NCBI RefSeq assembly: GCF_002798015.1
Contig: NZ_PGTZ01000010.1
Coordinates: 124,001 to 188,000, forward strand
DNA: 64,000 nucleotides
Source of the DNA: Luteimicrobium subarcticum
GTDB lineage: Bacteria > Actinomycetota > Actinomycetes > Actinomycetales > Cellulomonadaceae
Direction of reading: 5' to 3'
The notes beneath the pieces were generated by a model. It ran no database searches, was not told the origin of the DNA, and saw only the letters and a program-made list of their open reading frames with translations. Shown one piece after another: positions 1-9,959 of the stretch; position 1 is the stretch's first letter; each line of letters begins with the position of its first letter. The position numbers were made by a program, and so were the translations under genes.

Positions 1-381
1 GCCGCACGACAGCTCCTCGACGCCGCGGCGGCCCGGCTCGACGCGGGCGGGTCCGTCCGGCGCGACGCGCGGACCGTCACCGGGCGTGGTGCCCTCGAGC
101 GCGAGGTCGTCGCCGCGTGCGACGACGCCGACCTGCTCGTCTGCGCTCGAGACGGCGACCGTCGCCGGCTAGGCCCGCACAGCCTCGGGGTGGCGAGCCG
201 GTTCGTCGTCGACCACGCGCCGTGCGCCGTCCTGCTGGTGTGGCCCGAGGGCGCGCCCGACGGTGCGGACCGTCTGCCGCCGCTGCCTGCCGACCCGCAG
301 GTCGACCCACCGCGCCCAGCTGGGCCGGTCCGCGCTCACCCCGCCGTCGCGCCGCCTGCGACGCCCTCCCCCGCACCCTGA
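1..381 (+). CDS. Universal stress protein (UspA family), C-terminal part, truncated by the window edge
   Basis: The reading frame is open from the first base and stops at a TGA at 379-381, so only the last ~126 codons are seen. The visible part has the closing half of a UspA domain: an acidic 'DADLLVCARDG' strand, then a glycine/serine stretch and 'SRFVVDHAPCAVLLVWP', which matches the usual G-S-x-x-x-x-V-x-x-x-x-x-P-V-x-V-V ending of the family. A Pro-rich tail of ~40 residues follows and is unlikely to be structured. UspA proteins bind nucleotides and modulate stress or dormancy responses. The last 46 bp overlap the 3' end of the convergent DUF2252 gene. The N-terminus and any second Usp domain lie outside the window. 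Confidence 0.7.
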   Translation, partial: AARQLLDAAAARLDAGGSVRRDARTVTGRGALEREVVAACDDADLLVCARDGDRRRLGPHSLGVASRFVVDHAPCAVLLVWPEGAPDGADRLPPLPADPQVDPPRPAGPVRAHPAVAPPATPSPAP

Positions 382-1790
382 CGGTCGACCAGCCCTGCAC
401 GTGCCACGAACGCGGCGTGGTCGCGTTCGGTGACGTCGGCGTACTCCTCCGCGAAGTCCGCGAGCGCCTGGTCCGCGGTGTCGCTGCTACCGAGGTACGT
501 GGCGATCGCGATCCGGTCGCCCGTGCGGGCGTGGGCCCGCGCGAGGGTCCGTCCGCAGAGCCCCGCGTAGACGGCGAGCGCCTTCGCGTCGAGCTGGGAC
601 ACCACGGCCGCGAACTTCCAGTCGCGGAGCTGACGGACGTAGTAGTCGGCCGGCCGCTGCCCTGCGGAGCCGTCGGTGCGGTGCCACCCCAGCAGGACGT
701 CGCTCACGGCCTGCATGCGGCGCTGGCCCTCGACGACGCGCCGCCCGGCGTGCTCGTACTCGCTCTCCCCGAGGTACCCGGCGAGCACCGACCGTCCCGC
801 CTCCTTCGCCTGGAGCAGCAGCGGGGCCATCCCGTCGTGGGGCTCGAAGAGCAGGATCCAGGCGCGCGTGCCGACGCTGCCCACACCGACGACCTTGCGC
901 GCGACCTGCACCAGGTCGAACTGCTCGACGAGCCATCGCGGGTCGGGGTCGAGCGTCGCCGTGTAGCCCCGCACGACGTCGCGGAGCACGGCGTCCACGA
1001 GCGCCGGGTCGAGGACCGACGCGAGGTCCTCCAGCGGGACCACCAGCGGGGGGTCCGCGACGATGCGCCGGCGTCCGTCGACGACCTCGGTGAGCTTGGT
1101 GACGGCCTGCACGCCGTCCCGACGGCGCGCCTTCGCGACGCTCGCGCGGACGCGCTTCTGGTCCCGGCGCACGAGCGACGTCCGGATCTGCGCGATGGCC
1201 TCCTCGACCTCGAGGTGCGCGTACCAGACGTCCACGACGGGCATCGCCGCGAGCTGGCGGATCCCCGTGCGGTACGCGGCGACGGTCGCGAGCACGGCCG
1301 CCCGGCGCTCCTTGCGCTTGAGGTCGTTCTCGCGCCCGGCGACGGCGACGCTCGCGACGAGGCGCTCGAGGTCCCACTCGAACGGTCCCGGCAGGGTCTC
1401 GTCGAAGTCGTTGAGGTCGAACACGAGCCGCCGCTCGGGCGACGCGTACATCCCGAAGTTCGACAGGTGGGCGTCGCCGCAGAGCTGCACCGTGAGTCCG
1501 GGCGACGGCGCGGTCGCCAGGTCGTCGGCCATGGGCAGGGCCGCGCCGCGGAAGAAGGTGAACGGCGAGACCGCCATGCGCTCGTGCCGGACCGGGACGA
1601 GCTCGGGGACGCGGGTCTCGTCCTGGCCGAGGACCAGCCCGACGGGGTCGCGGTCGCGCGCAAGGTCGACCGACCCGAGCGTCCGACGCGGGACGGCCGA
1701 ACGGGCCGCGCGACCTGTCGCGGCGCTCTCCTCACGGGTCCGGGCGGGTGCGGCGGGGGGCGTCGCGTCGTCGGACGATGTCGTCGTCAT
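336..1790 (-). CDS. DUF2252 family protein
   Basis: A 484-residue protein of the DUF2252 family, common in actinobacteria and distantly kinase-like. Conserved blocks are visible: 'MAVSPFTFFRGAA' (about residues 70-85), 'QLCGDAHLSNFG' (a GDAHxxNFG motif that resembles the catalytic loop of aminoglycoside-phosphotransferase-type folds), 'VFDLNDFDET' (DxND, equivalent to a metal-binding Asp motif) and 'GWHRTDGSAGQRPADYYVRQLRDWKFA'. The ATG at 1790 is chosen because conserved sequence starts about 35 residues later and no family sequence lies upstream. The upstream phosphatase gene ends 65 bp away on the same strand. The substrate of the family is unknown; a small-molecule kinase-like activity is inference from the motifs. 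Confidence 0.85.
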   Translation of the reverse strand: MTTTSSDDATPPAAPARTREESAATGRAARSAVPRRTLGSVDLARDRDPVGLVLGQDETRVPELVPVRHERMAVSPFTFFRGAALPMADDLATAPSPGLTVQLCGDAHLSNFGMYASPERRLVFDLNDFDETLPGPFEWDLERLVASVAVAGRENDLKRKERRAAVLATVAAYRTGIRQLAAMPVVDVWYAHLEVEEAIAQIRTSLVRRDQKRVRASVAKARRRDGVQAVTKLTEVVDGRRRIVADPPLVVPLEDLASVLDPALVDAVLRDVVRGYTATLDPDPRWLVEQFDLVQVARKVVGVGSVGTRAWILLFEPHDGMAPLLLQAKEAGRSVLAGYLGESEYEHAGRRVVEGQRRMQAVSDVLLGWHRTDGSAGQRPADYYVRQLRDWKFAAVVSQLDAKALAVYAGLCGRTLARAHARTGDRIAIATYLGSSDTADQALADFAEEYADVTERDHAAFVARAGLVDRQGAGEGVAGGATAG

Positions 1791-1855
1791 ACGTGGAACG
1801 TACGACGACGGTCCGGCCTCGGCGCGCCGGGCGGGGCCGTCAGCGGGCGGAGCCG

Positions 1856-3547
1856 TCAGCGGGCGGAGAGGGCGACCGTCACGACCACGACGTCGTCGTC
1901 CTCGGCGGTGCTCGGCGCCAGCGTGGCGTGCAGGCCCGCGGGCGAGGGCGCGTCGGACGCCGACAGGGCCGACGCCAGGCGCCGGAACCCGTCGAGGATC
2001 GTCTCCCGACGGCTCTCGACCAGGCCGTCCGTGTAGAGCACGAGGGTGTCGCCCGGCCGCAGGACGGTCTCCGACTGGCGGCGTTCCCGTGCCCACGCCA
2101 GCCCGAGCAGCGCGCCGTGGCGGTCGTCGAGCACCTCGACCGTGCCGTCCGCCCGACGCACCATGGGCGGCGGGTGCCCGGCGTTGGACCAGACGAGCCG
2201 GCGGCAGCCGTCGTCGTCCGGGGCGCCGAGCCGCGCGACGACGAGCGTCGCGACCGCACCCAGGCCGGTGCCCGCACTCACCTCGTCGAGGCGGCGGACG
2301 GACACGCTGGGCGGGTCGTCGAAGGTCCAGAGGAGGGCGCGCAGCAGGGAGCGGAGCTGTCCCATGACCGCCGCCGCGTGCAGGTCGTGCCCGGTCACGT
2401 CACCGACCGCCAGCGCGGTCGTGCCGTCGCGCAGCTCGAGCACGTCGTACCAGTCGCCGCCGACGTCCTCCGTATGGACGGCAGGGACGTACAACGCGTC
2501 GAACGTCACGCCGTCGACCGTGGGGAGGACGGTGAGCATCGCGCGCTGCAGCGCGAGCGACGCCGCACGGGCCCGCGCGGCCTCCTGCTCCGCGCCGTCC
2601 GCACGGGCGCCCGACGCGACGACCTCGTCGCGCAGCTCACCGACGAGCCGGCGTCGCGCGGAGGACTCGGCGACGGCCGTGCCGACGACCGCGGCGACGA
2701 GCTCGAGGAAGTGCCGGGCGGCGTCGTCGAACGGCTGCGTGGGCGAGCCCTCCAGCAGGAGCGCGCCGATCGCGGGCCGTCCGTGGCCGGCGCCCAGGGC
2801 GGCCGCCAGCAGCGGCTCCTGGACCGCGGTCCGTCCGGTCCGGAGCGCCGTGTCGAGCAGCGCCCGCCCCCGCGCGTCCACCGCGGTGTCGGCGGTGTGC
2901 GCGACGGGCTCGAGCCGGTCCCCTGAGACCCGGTAGACCGTGGCACGGGCGAGGTCGCCGCTCCCCGCGAGCGCGCCGACCAGCGCCTCCGCGAGCCGGT
3001 CGAGCCCGTCGACCCGTCCCGCGAACGCCGCGTGCAGCGCCTCGAGCGCCGTCATCCGTCGCAGCGCGCGGACCCGGTCCGTGGTCTCGGTCGCGATGTC
3101 GAGCACGCCCCGCACGATGCCGTCGTCGTCGCGCAGCGGGCTGTAGGAGAACGTGAACGACGTCTCCTCGACGAACCCGGACCGGTTCATGAACAGAGGC
3201 ATGTCCTCGGTCCACGTCGGCACGCCTGTGGTCAGCACCTGGTCGAAGAGCGGGCCGACGTCGTCCCAGATCTCGGCCCAGACCGTGCGGGCCGACGCAC
3301 CGAGAGACGCGGGGTGCTTCTCGGTGCCGAGCATGTCGCGGTAGCCGTCGTTGTAGATGAGGGTGAGGTCGGGGCCCCACACCAGCATCACCGGGAACCG
3401 GGTCGAGTAACAGAGCTCGACCGCCTGCCGCAGGGGTGCGGGCCAGCCCTCGGGCGGGCCGAGCGGTGTGCTCTCCCACGCCACGTCGCGGGCCTCTGCG
3501 CCGACGGCGCTGCCGCGGGTGGCCTCGTGGAACCAGTGCTCGGACAT
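1856..3547 (-). CDS. PAS-GAF-PP2C (SpoIIE-type) serine phosphatase
   Basis: A 563-residue cytosolic signalling protein. A PAS domain (about residues 30-150, with 'TLIYNDGYRDMLG') is followed by a GAF-like domain (about 165-310), a short coiled segment rich in Ala/Arg/Glu and a C-terminal SpoIIE/PP2C phosphatase domain with 'VGGDWYDV', 'VGDVTGHDLHAA', 'SNAGHPPP' and 'LYTDGLVESR', which carry the metal-binding Asp residues. Such RsbU/RsbP-like proteins dephosphorylate anti-sigma-factor antagonists to release stress sigma factors. The ATG at 3547 starts directly before 'SEHWF'; a longer in-frame extension upstream lies inside kdpE and is rejected. It starts 31 bp after kdpE on the same strand, so it may be co-transcribed with the kdp operon. 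Its antagonist partner is not in the window. Confidence 0.88.
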   Translation of the reverse strand: MSEHWFHEATRGSAVGAEARDVAWESTPLGPPEGWPAPLRQAVELCYSTRFPVMLVWGPDLTLIYNDGYRDMLGTEKHPASLGASARTVWAEIWDDVGPLFDQVLTTGVPTWTEDMPLFMNRSGFVEETSFTFSYSPLRDDDGIVRGVLDIATETTDRVRALRRMTALEALHAAFAGRVDGLDRLAEALVGALAGSGDLARATVYRVSGDRLEPVAHTADTAVDARGRALLDTALRTGRTAVQEPLLAAALGAGHGRPAIGALLLEGSPTQPFDDAARHFLELVAAVVGTAVAESSARRRLVGELRDEVVASGARADGAEQEAARARAASLALQRAMLTVLPTVDGVTFDALYVPAVHTEDVGGDWYDVLELRDGTTALAVGDVTGHDLHAAAVMGQLRSLLRALLWTFDDPPSVSVRRLDEVSAGTGLGAVATLVVARLGAPDDDGCRRLVWSNAGHPPPMVRRADGTVEVLDDRHGALLGLAWARERRQSETVLRPGDTLVLYTDGLVESRRETILDGFRRLASALSASDAPSPAGLHATLAPSTAEDDDVVVVTVALSAR

Positions 3548-3578
3548 CGCCGTCAGGATACGGGGGCGATGCGACCGT

Positions 3579-4286
3579 TCACGCCTCGAACCGGTACCCC
3601 ACACCCGGGCTGGTGATGAGGTGCTGCGGTGCCGCGGGGTCGTCCTCGAGCTTGCGGCGCAGCTGCGCCACGTACACGCGCAGGTAGTGGCTCTCCGTCC
3701 CGTACGACGGCCCCCACACCTCGTGCAGGAGCTGTTCACGTCCCACGACGCGTCCGCGGTGGCGGACGAGCACCTCGAGCAGGGACCACTCGGTCGGGCT
3801 GAGCCGCACCTCGACGCCGGCGCGCGCGACGGTGCGGCGGGCCAGGTCGACGCGCAGAGCACCGGCTGTGACCACCGGCTCGTCGTCGTCGCCCGAGGGC
3901 GCCCCTCTGCGCACCGCCGCCCGGAGCCGCGCCATGAGCTCGTTCATCGCGAACGGCTTGGTCACGTAGTCGTCCGCGCCCGCGTCCAGGGCGTCGACCT
4001 TGTCGTCACCGAGCTGGCGCGCCGACAGGACGACGATGGGCACCCGGTTCCACCCGCGGATCCCCGCGATGACGTCGAGGCCCGGGACGTCTGGCAGGCC
4101 GAGGTCGAGGACCACGACGTCCGGGTGGACCGCAGCCACGGCGTCGAGCGCATCGCGGCCCGTCGCGGCGGTGGCGACCTCCCACCCGTGGGCGCGCAGG
4201 TTGATCGCGAGCGCGCGCGCGAGGGCGGCGTCGTCGTCGACGACGAGCACTCGCCGCCCGTCGGTGCCGCTGCCGGTCTCGGTCAT
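3579..4286 (-). CDS. kdpE: KdpE response regulator
   Basis: A 235-residue OmpR-family regulator that activates the kdp potassium-pump operon when phosphorylated by KdpD. The receiver domain has the acidic pocket 'VVDDD', phospho-acceptor Asp61 in 'VVVLDLGLPD', the conserved Thr/Ser in 'VLSAR' and Lys in 'YVTKPF'. The C-terminal winged helix shows 'LSPTEWSLLEVLVRHRGRVVGREQLLHEVWG' split over helices, ending in 'TSPGVGYRFEA'. The ATG overlaps the kdpD stop by 4 bp (ATGA), so translation is coupled. The unrelated phosphatase follows after 31 bp. Confidence 0.96.
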   Translation of the reverse strand: MTETGSGTDGRRVLVVDDDAALARALAINLRAHGWEVATAATGRDALDAVAAVHPDVVVLDLGLPDVPGLDVIAGIRGWNRVPIVVLSARQLGDDKVDALDAGADDYVTKPFAMNELMARLRAAVRRGAPSGDDDEPVVTAGALRVDLARRTVARAGVEVRLSPTEWSLLEVLVRHRGRVVGREQLLHEVWGPSYGTESHYLRVYVAQLRRKLEDDPAAPQHLITSPGVGYRFEA

Positions 4287-6910
4287 GCGTCGCCCTTCTC
4301 TCCGGCGGCTGGTGCGGCGCGGTCCGCGCGGGGGAGCCGCAGGACCATGGTGAGGCCTCCGCCCGGGGTGTCCTCCGGGACGAGTGTCGCGCCCGCCGCC
4401 GATGCCAGCCCGCGCGCGACCGCGAGCCCCAGGCCCAGGCCCCCGGGCGACGAGTCGTCGAGGCGCTGGAAGGCGTCGAACATGTGCGTCTTCTGGTCGT
4501 CGGGGACGCCACGTCCCCGGTCGACGACCCGCACCTCGACGTGGGTGCGGTCGGCGGACGCGGTCACCTGCACCGGGCTGGCCGTCGGCTGGAACCGCAC
4601 CGCGTTCCCGACGACGTTCGCGACCACCCGTTCGAGCAGGCCGGGGTCGGTACGCACGAGCGGCAGGTCGTCGGGGACGAGAAGCTCGACGCGACCCGCG
4701 GGCAGCTGTTCGAGCGCGAGCGGCACCACCTCGTCGAGCGACGCGGCGCGCAGCGTCGGAGCGAGCCCGCCGGCCTGCAGGCGGGACAGGTCGAGCAGGT
4801 TGTCGATGAGCCGTTCGAGGCGTGCCGTGGACTCGTCGACGGTCGCGACGAGCCCTGCCTCATCGACCGGGTCGAGGTCGACGTCCTCTGCCGTGAGGCC
4901 GTCCACGGCGGCCCGGATCGAGGCGAGCGGGGTGCGCAGGTCGTGCGACACCGCGGCGAGCAGCGCCTGCCGGACGGCGGCGGCCTCCTCGAGGGCGGCG
5001 GCGCGCGACGCCTGCGCGGCAAGGCGGCGACGTTCGAGCACCACGCCCGCCTGGGCGGCGAACGCCTCGAGCACCTGCCGGTCGGCGGCGGGCAGCGGGT
5101 CGCCGACGAGGACGAGCCGCCGCGCCCCGTCGACGTCCACGACCGACCCCTCCCCGCCACCCCCCGCAGCGTCGCCTACGCAAGGTCCGTTCGCGTGCGC
5201 TTCGGCGGACGCGAAGCGCCGATCCGCACGCGGAGCGGGCGTCCCCGCGCCCGCCGACGCCACCGCGAGCGCCCCCGCCGACGCGACGACCTCCCACCGC
5301 CCGTCCGCGCTCGACCGCTCCTCGAGCCGCGCGGCGCGCACCCCGAACGTCTCGACGAGCCGCTCGACGATCGCGGACGCCGAGTCCTCCCCCGCGAGCA
5401 CGGACCGCGACAGCCCGGCGAGCGTGCTCGCCTCGGCGCGCGCCTGCGACGCCTCGGCGGCGCGGCGTGCGGACACGTCCACGACGGCCGCGACGGACGC
5501 CGCGACGACGACGAACACGAGCAGCGTCACGAGGTTCTCGGTCGACGCGACGGTGAACCGTCCGGTCGGTGGCGTGAAGAACCAGTTGAGGCACGCGAAC
5601 GCGAGGACGGCCGACACGAGCGCGGGCCACATCCCGCCGACGAGCGCCACGGCGACGACGCCGACCAGGTACAGCAGCACGTCGACGGACAGGTCGACGC
5701 CGTCGCCGATGCCGAGCAGCGCGACGAGCAGGACGGGCAGCAGGAGCCCGAGCATCCACCCGGCCACGCGGCGCCGTCGCGTGAGGACGGACCACCGCCC
5801 CCGGACGAGCGGTTCAGACCGGGCGCGCTCGTGCGTCACGAGGTGCACGTCGATCGAGCCGGCGAGCTGGGCGACGCGCGAGCCCGTGGACCCGACGACG
5901 GCCTCCCGCCACCGCGAGTGCCGGGACGTCCCGACGACGACCATGGTCGCGTTGATACCGCGCGCGAAGTCGACGACGGCGGACGCGACGTCCTCCCCGA
6001 CGACGGTGTGGAACGTCCCGCCGAGGGACTCGACGAGCCGGCGGGCAGCGGTGATGGCGCCGGCGGGCGGCCCAGGCAGCCCGTCGGTCGCGAGGACGTG
6101 GACGGCGTGCAGCTCCGAGCCGGCAGCCCGTTCGACGATGCGGGCCCCGCGGCGCAGCAGCGTCGCGCCCTCGGGGCCGCCGGTGACGGCGACGACGACG
6201 CGTTCGCGCGCGGGCCACGTCCCGGTGATGGCGTGGTCGTCGCGGTACCGGGTGAGGGCGTCGTCGACACGGTCGGCGAGCCACAGCAGGGCGAGCTCGC
6301 GCAGCGCGGTGAGGTTCCCCTCGCGGAAGTAGGACGCGAGGGACGCGTCGATCTGCTCGGGCCGGTAGACGCTGCCGTGCGCGAGGCGGCGCCGCAGGGC
6401 GTGCGGGGACAGGTCGATGAGCTGGATCTGGTCGGCGTCCCGGACGACGCGGTCGGGCACGGTCTCCCGCTGCACGACCCCGGTGATGGCCTCGACGTCC
6501 GCGCCGAGCGACTCGAGGTGCTGCACGTTGACGGTCGTGATGACGTCGATGCCGGCACCGAGCAGGACGTGGACGTCCTCCCACCGCTTGGTGCGGTCGG
6601 ACCCGGGGGCGTTGGTGTGCGCGAGCTCGTCGACGAGGACGACCTCGGGCGCGCGGGCGAGGACGGCGTCGACGTCGAGCTCGGTGAGGGTGGCGCCGCG
6701 GTGGGTGACGGTCCGCCGTGGCACGACCTCGAGGTCTCCGACGGCTGCGGCCGTCTCGTCGCGGCCGTGGGTCTCGACGAGCCCGACGACGACGTCGGTG
6801 CCGCGGGCGCGTCGTCGGCGGGCCTCGTCGAGCATCTTGAACGTCTTGCCGACGCCGGGCGCCGCACCGAGGTACACGGTGAGGCGACCCGACCCGTGGC
6901 CTGGTGACAT
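4283..6910 (-). CDS. kdpD: KdpD osmosensitive potassium sensor kinase
   Basis: An 875-residue membrane histidine kinase that senses low potassium and phosphorylates KdpE. Order: N-terminal KdpD domain with Walker A 'GAAPGVGKT' (residues 15-23) and 'VDELAHTNAPGS', a Usp-like domain ending 'ATMVVVGTSRHSRW', four closely spaced membrane helices of the DUF4118 type (about residues 365-465), a GAF region with an Ala-rich, low-complexity stretch, then HisKA ('AVSHDLRTPLAS') and HATPase_c ('VVGNAVRFQP', 'DRGRGVPDD', 'GGLGLGLAVARGLA'). The 6910 ATG is chosen because it has a GAGG 8 nt upstream and family sequence begins at once. A second ATG at 6961 overlaps the kdpC stop as ATGA and would add 17 residues; it is a fair alternative. 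Confidence 0.95.
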   Translation of the reverse strand: MSPGHGSGRLTVYLGAAPGVGKTFKMLDEARRRRARGTDVVVGLVETHGRDETAAAVGDLEVVPRRTVTHRGATLTELDVDAVLARAPEVVLVDELAHTNAPGSDRTKRWEDVHVLLGAGIDVITTVNVQHLESLGADVEAITGVVQRETVPDRVVRDADQIQLIDLSPHALRRRLAHGSVYRPEQIDASLASYFREGNLTALRELALLWLADRVDDALTRYRDDHAITGTWPARERVVVAVTGGPEGATLLRRGARIVERAAGSELHAVHVLATDGLPGPPAGAITAARRLVESLGGTFHTVVGEDVASAVVDFARGINATMVVVGTSRHSRWREAVVGSTGSRVAQLAGSIDVHLVTHERARSEPLVRGRWSVLTRRRRVAGWMLGLLLPVLLVALLGIGDGVDLSVDVLLYLVGVVAVALVGGMWPALVSAVLAFACLNWFFTPPTGRFTVASTENLVTLLVFVVVAASVAAVVDVSARRAAEASQARAEASTLAGLSRSVLAGEDSASAIVERLVETFGVRAARLEERSSADGRWEVVASAGALAVASAGAGTPAPRADRRFASAEAHANGPCVGDAAGGGGEGSVVDVDGARRLVLVGDPLPAADRQVLEAFAAQAGVVLERRRLAAQASRAAALEEAAAVRQALLAAVSHDLRTPLASIRAAVDGLTAEDVDLDPVDEAGLVATVDESTARLERLIDNLLDLSRLQAGGLAPTLRAASLDEVVPLALEQLPAGRVELLVPDDLPLVRTDPGLLERVVANVVGNAVRFQPTASPVQVTASADRTHVEVRVVDRGRGVPDDQKTHMFDAFQRLDDSSPGGLGLGLAVARGLASAAGATLVPEDTPGGGLTMVLRLPRADRAAPAAGEKGDA

Positions 6911-6957
6911 GCCCCCATCCTCGCCCGTCGTCACAGGTCGAGCCGTGCGAGCGTGGC

Positions 6958-7626
6958 TCATGCCCCCAGCCGTGCGAGCGCGAGGTTGAGGGCGAGGACG
7001 TTCACGCGAGGCTCGCCCAGATACCCGAGGGTGCGTCCGTCGAGGTGCTGGGCGACGAGGCGGCGCACGGTGGCGGGGTCGAGCCTGCGGGCGGTGGCGA
7101 CGCGCGCGACCTGTTCGTCGGCGTAGGCAGGCGAGACGTGGGGGTCGAGGCCCGACCCGGACGCGGTGACGGCGTCGGCGGGGACGCTCGCGGGGTCGAC
7201 GCTGTCGGCAGCGGCGACGGCGGCGCGGCGCTCGTCGATCGCGGCGACGAGGTCGGGGCTGAGCGGCCCGAGATTCGACCCCGCGGACGCGAGGGTGTCG
7301 TACCCGTCCCCGGCGACGGACGGGCGCCCGTGGAACCACTGCGCGCCCTCGTCCGGCACGCCGAAGTCCTGGCCGATGAGCACCGACCCGACAGCGTCGG
7401 ACCGGGAGGTGGTGTGGTCGCCGTCAGCGGTCACGAGCGACCCTGCGGCCTGCCACGGGAACGCGATCCTCGCGACGCCGGCGACCGCGAGCGGGTACGC
7501 GATCCCGAGGACGACGGTGAGCAGCACGAGCATGCGCAGGCCGGCGACAGAGCTGCGCCACAAGGACGCGAGCGCGCGGCCGGCCGGGGGCTGGGCCACG
7601 GCTGCGGTCTGGACGGACGAGGACAT
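6958..7626 (-). CDS. kdpC: KdpC, potassium-transporting ATPase subunit C
   Basis: A 222-residue subunit with one N-terminal membrane helix ('MLVLLTVVLGIAYPLAVAGVA', split here by its Pro) and a periplasm-side domain, which stabilises the KdpFABC complex and aids ATP binding by KdpB. Family signatures are 'GSVLIGQDF', 'WFHGRPSVAG', 'SAGSNLGPLSP', 'VPADAVTASGSGLDPHVSP' and 'LGEPRVNVLALN' at the C-terminus. The ATG at 7626 has GGAG about 9 nt upstream. It lies 74 bp after kdpB, the widest gap inside this operon, and its stop touches the possible early start of kdpD. Confidence 0.96.
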   Translation of the reverse strand: MSSSVQTAAVAQPPAGRALASLWRSSVAGLRMLVLLTVVLGIAYPLAVAGVARIAFPWQAAGSLVTADGDHTTSRSDAVGSVLIGQDFGVPDEGAQWFHGRPSVAGDGYDTLASAGSNLGPLSPDLVAAIDERRAAVAAADSVDPASVPADAVTASGSGLDPHVSPAYADEQVARVATARRLDPATVRRLVAQHLDGRTLGYLGEPRVNVLALNLALARLGA

Positions 7627-7700
7627 CAGGGTTCTCCGGTCTTTCGTGTGCGACGGGCGGGCGCGGACGCGGTGCGTGCGCCGGGGCGGGTGGGTGGCGC

Positions 7701-9959
7701 TCACCGCAACCCGGGGACGAGGGAGACGATGACGTCGATCGCCTTGATTCCGAGGAACGGCACCACCAGCCCGCCGAGGCCGTAGAGCCACAGGTTGCGG
7801 CGCAGCAGCGCGGCGGCGGACGACGGCCGGTACCGCACCCCACGGAGCGCGAGCGGCACGAGGGCGACGATGACGAGCGCGTTGAACACGACGGCGGACA
7901 CGATCGCGGACTGCGAGCTGTGCAGGTGCATGACGTTGAGCACGCCGAGCTGCGGGAACGCGGCGACGAACATGGCGGGCAGGATCGCGAAGTACTTGGC
8001 GACGTCGTTGGTGATGGAGAACGTCGTGAGGGCGCCGCGGGTGATGAGGAGCTGCTTGCCGATCGCGACGATCTCGATGAGCTTGGTCGGGTCGGAGTCG
8101 AGGTCGACCATGTTGCCGGCCTCCTTCGCGGCGGTGGTGCCGCTCGCCATGGCGACGCCGACGTCCGCTTGCGCGAGCGCGGGGGCGTCGTTGGTGCCGT
8201 CGCCGCACATGGCGACGAGCCGGCCACCGGCCTGCTCCCGGCGGATGAGGGCGAGCTTGTCCTCCGGCGTGGCTTCGGCGAGGACGTCGTCGACGCCCGC
8301 CTCGGCCGCGATGACGCGCGCGGTGACGGGGTTGTCGCCCGTGACCATGACCGTGCGGATGCCCATGGCGCGCAGCTCGGCGAACCGCTCGACGAGGCCT
8401 TCCTTGACGACGTCCTTGAGGTGCACGACGCCGAGGAGCCGCGCGGGCTGCTCGTACCCCGTGGCGTCGACCTGCTGCTCGGCGACGACGAGCGGTGTCC
8501 CGCCACGCTCGGAGACGTCGGCGACCGCGGCGTCGACCGCGGCGGCCGCCCCCGTCGGCGCTGCCGCCGCACCCCGCGCGGAGGTGGGCTGCAGCTCGCC
8601 GCCGGTGGACCGGACCCACGCGTGCACCGCAGCCGCGGCACCCTTGCGCAGGCGCCGTACCCCGCCGTCGGACAGCGGCAGGTCGACCCCGGACATGCGG
8701 GTCGACGCGGAGAACGCGACCAGGGTCGCGCCGAGCAGCGGGTCGTCGCCGTCGTCCACCCCGGCGGGCTGGCCGGCGTGAGAGCGGTCGGCGCCACGCT
8801 CGACGAACTCGACGATGCTGCGACCCTCGGGCGTCTCGTCGGCGAGCGACGCGAGCCGCGCGGCGTCGGCCAGCTCGGCGTCCGGGACGCCGGGGGCGGC
8901 GATCAGCTCGCTCGCACGCCGGTTGCCGTAGGTGATGGTGCCGGTCTTGTCGAGCAGGAGGACGTCGACGTCACCCGCGGCCTCGACGGCGCGCCCGGAC
9001 ATGGCGAGGACGTTGCGCTGCACGAGCCGGTCCATGCCGGCGATGCCGATCGCCGACAGGAGCGCGCCGATGGTCGTCGGGATGAGGCACACGAGCAGCG
9101 CGACGAGGACGACGAGCGACTGCCGCGACCCGGAGTAGATCGCCAGGGGCTGCAGCGTGGCGACCGCACCGAGGAACACGATGGTCAGCGACGCGAGGAG
9201 CACGTTGAGCGCGACCTCGTTGGGCGTCTTCTGCCGCTGCGACCCCTCAACGAGCGCGATCATCCGGTCGACGAAGGTGCGGCCGGCGGGTGCGGTGATG
9301 CGGACCACGATCCGGTCGGACAGCACGGTCGTCCCGCCGGTGACGGCGGTCCGGTCGCCGCCCGACTCCCGGATGACGGGGGCGGACTCGCCGGTGATGG
9401 CGGACTCGTCGACGGACGCCACGCCCTCCACGACGTCGCCGTCACCCGGGACCACCTCGCCGGCGGCCACGACGACGACGTCGCCGACGTCGAGCGTCGA
9501 CGACGGCACGTCGGCCGTGGGGCGGTCGGCGAGCCGGCTGCCGTACCGGAGCTCGTCCGGGGTGCCGAGGACGCGGTGCGCGACGGTGTGCTGCTGGGTG
9601 GCGCGCAGGCTGGAGGCCTGGGCGCGCCCGCGGCTCTCGGCGACGGCCTCGGCAAGGGTCGCGAACAGCACGGTGACCCAGAGCCACACGGCGACCACCC
9701 CGGCGAACACGCCGGGGTGCACGACCGCCAGCACGGTCGTGAGGACGGCCCCGACCTCGACGACGAACATGACGGGCGTCTGCCACATGTCCCGGGGGTC
9801 GAGCTTGCGGAACGCCGCGGGCAGCGCGCTGCGCAGGAGGGCCGCACTGAGCGCCCGCGGTCGGCGGTCCGTGGGGACGGGGGCGTGCGGCGTGCCGGAC
9901 GCCGCGTCCGGCGGGAGATCCGCGCCGGCGGACGGAGGGGTGACGACGGACGCGCTCAT
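7701..9959 (-). CDS. kdpB: KdpB, potassium-transporting P-type ATPase catalytic subunit
   Basis: A 752-residue P-type ATPase that powers high-affinity potassium uptake. Seen motifs: the actuator '[10 protein letters not shown]', phospho-acceptor Asp337 in 'DKTGTIT', 'KGAAAAV' in the nucleotide-binding domain, '[10 protein letters not shown]', '[10 protein letters not shown]' and the hinge '[20 protein letters not shown]'. It is longer than the E. coli protein (682 residues) because of an Asp/Pro-rich N-terminal extension of ~45 residues and an Ala/Thr-rich insertion around residues 470-500 in the nucleotide-binding domain ('[15 protein letters not shown]'). The ATG overlaps the kdpA stop as ATGA. 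Confidence 0.97.
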   Translation of the reverse strand: MSASVVTPPSAGADLPPDAASGTPHAPVPTDRRPRALSAALLRSALPAAFRKLDPRDMWQTPVMFVVEVGAVLTTVLAVVHPGVFAGVVAVWLWVTVLFATLAEAVAESRGRAQASSLRATQQHTVAHRVLGTPDELRYGSRLADRPTADVPSSTLDVGDVVVVAAGEVVPGDGDVVEGVASVDESAITGESAPVIRESGGDRTAVTGGTTVLSDRIVVRITAPAGRTFVDRMIALVEGSQRQKTPNEVALNVLLASLTIVFLGAVATLQPLAIYSGSRQSLVVLVALLVCLIPTTIGALLSAIGIAGMDRLVQRNVLAMSGRAVEAAGDVDVLLLDKTGTITYGNRRASELIAAPGVPDAELADAARLASLADETPEGRSIVEFVERGADRSHAGQPAGVDDGDDPLLGATLVAFSASTRMSGVDLPLSDGGVRRLRKGAAAAVHAWVRSTGGELQPTSARGAAAAPTGAAAAVDAAVADVSERGGTPLVVAEQQVDATGYEQPARLLGVVHLKDVVKEGLVERFAELRAMGIRTVMVTGDNPVTARVIAAEAGVDDVLAEATPEDKLALIRREQAGGRLVAMCGDGTNDAPALAQADVGVAMASGTTAAKEAGNMVDLDSDPTKLIEIVAIGKQLLITRGALTTFSITNDVAKYFAILPAMFVAAFPQLGVLNVMHLHSSQSAIVSAVVFNALVIVALVPLALRGVRYRPSSAAALLRRNLWLYGLGGLVVPFLGIKAIDVIVSLVPGLR

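Noticed and set aside
117-2036. A 639-codon plus-strand reading frame over the DUF2252 gene
   Set aside because: It is Arg/Gly-rich, matches no family and is antisense to a gene with clear family motifs; long shadow frames are normal at this GC content.
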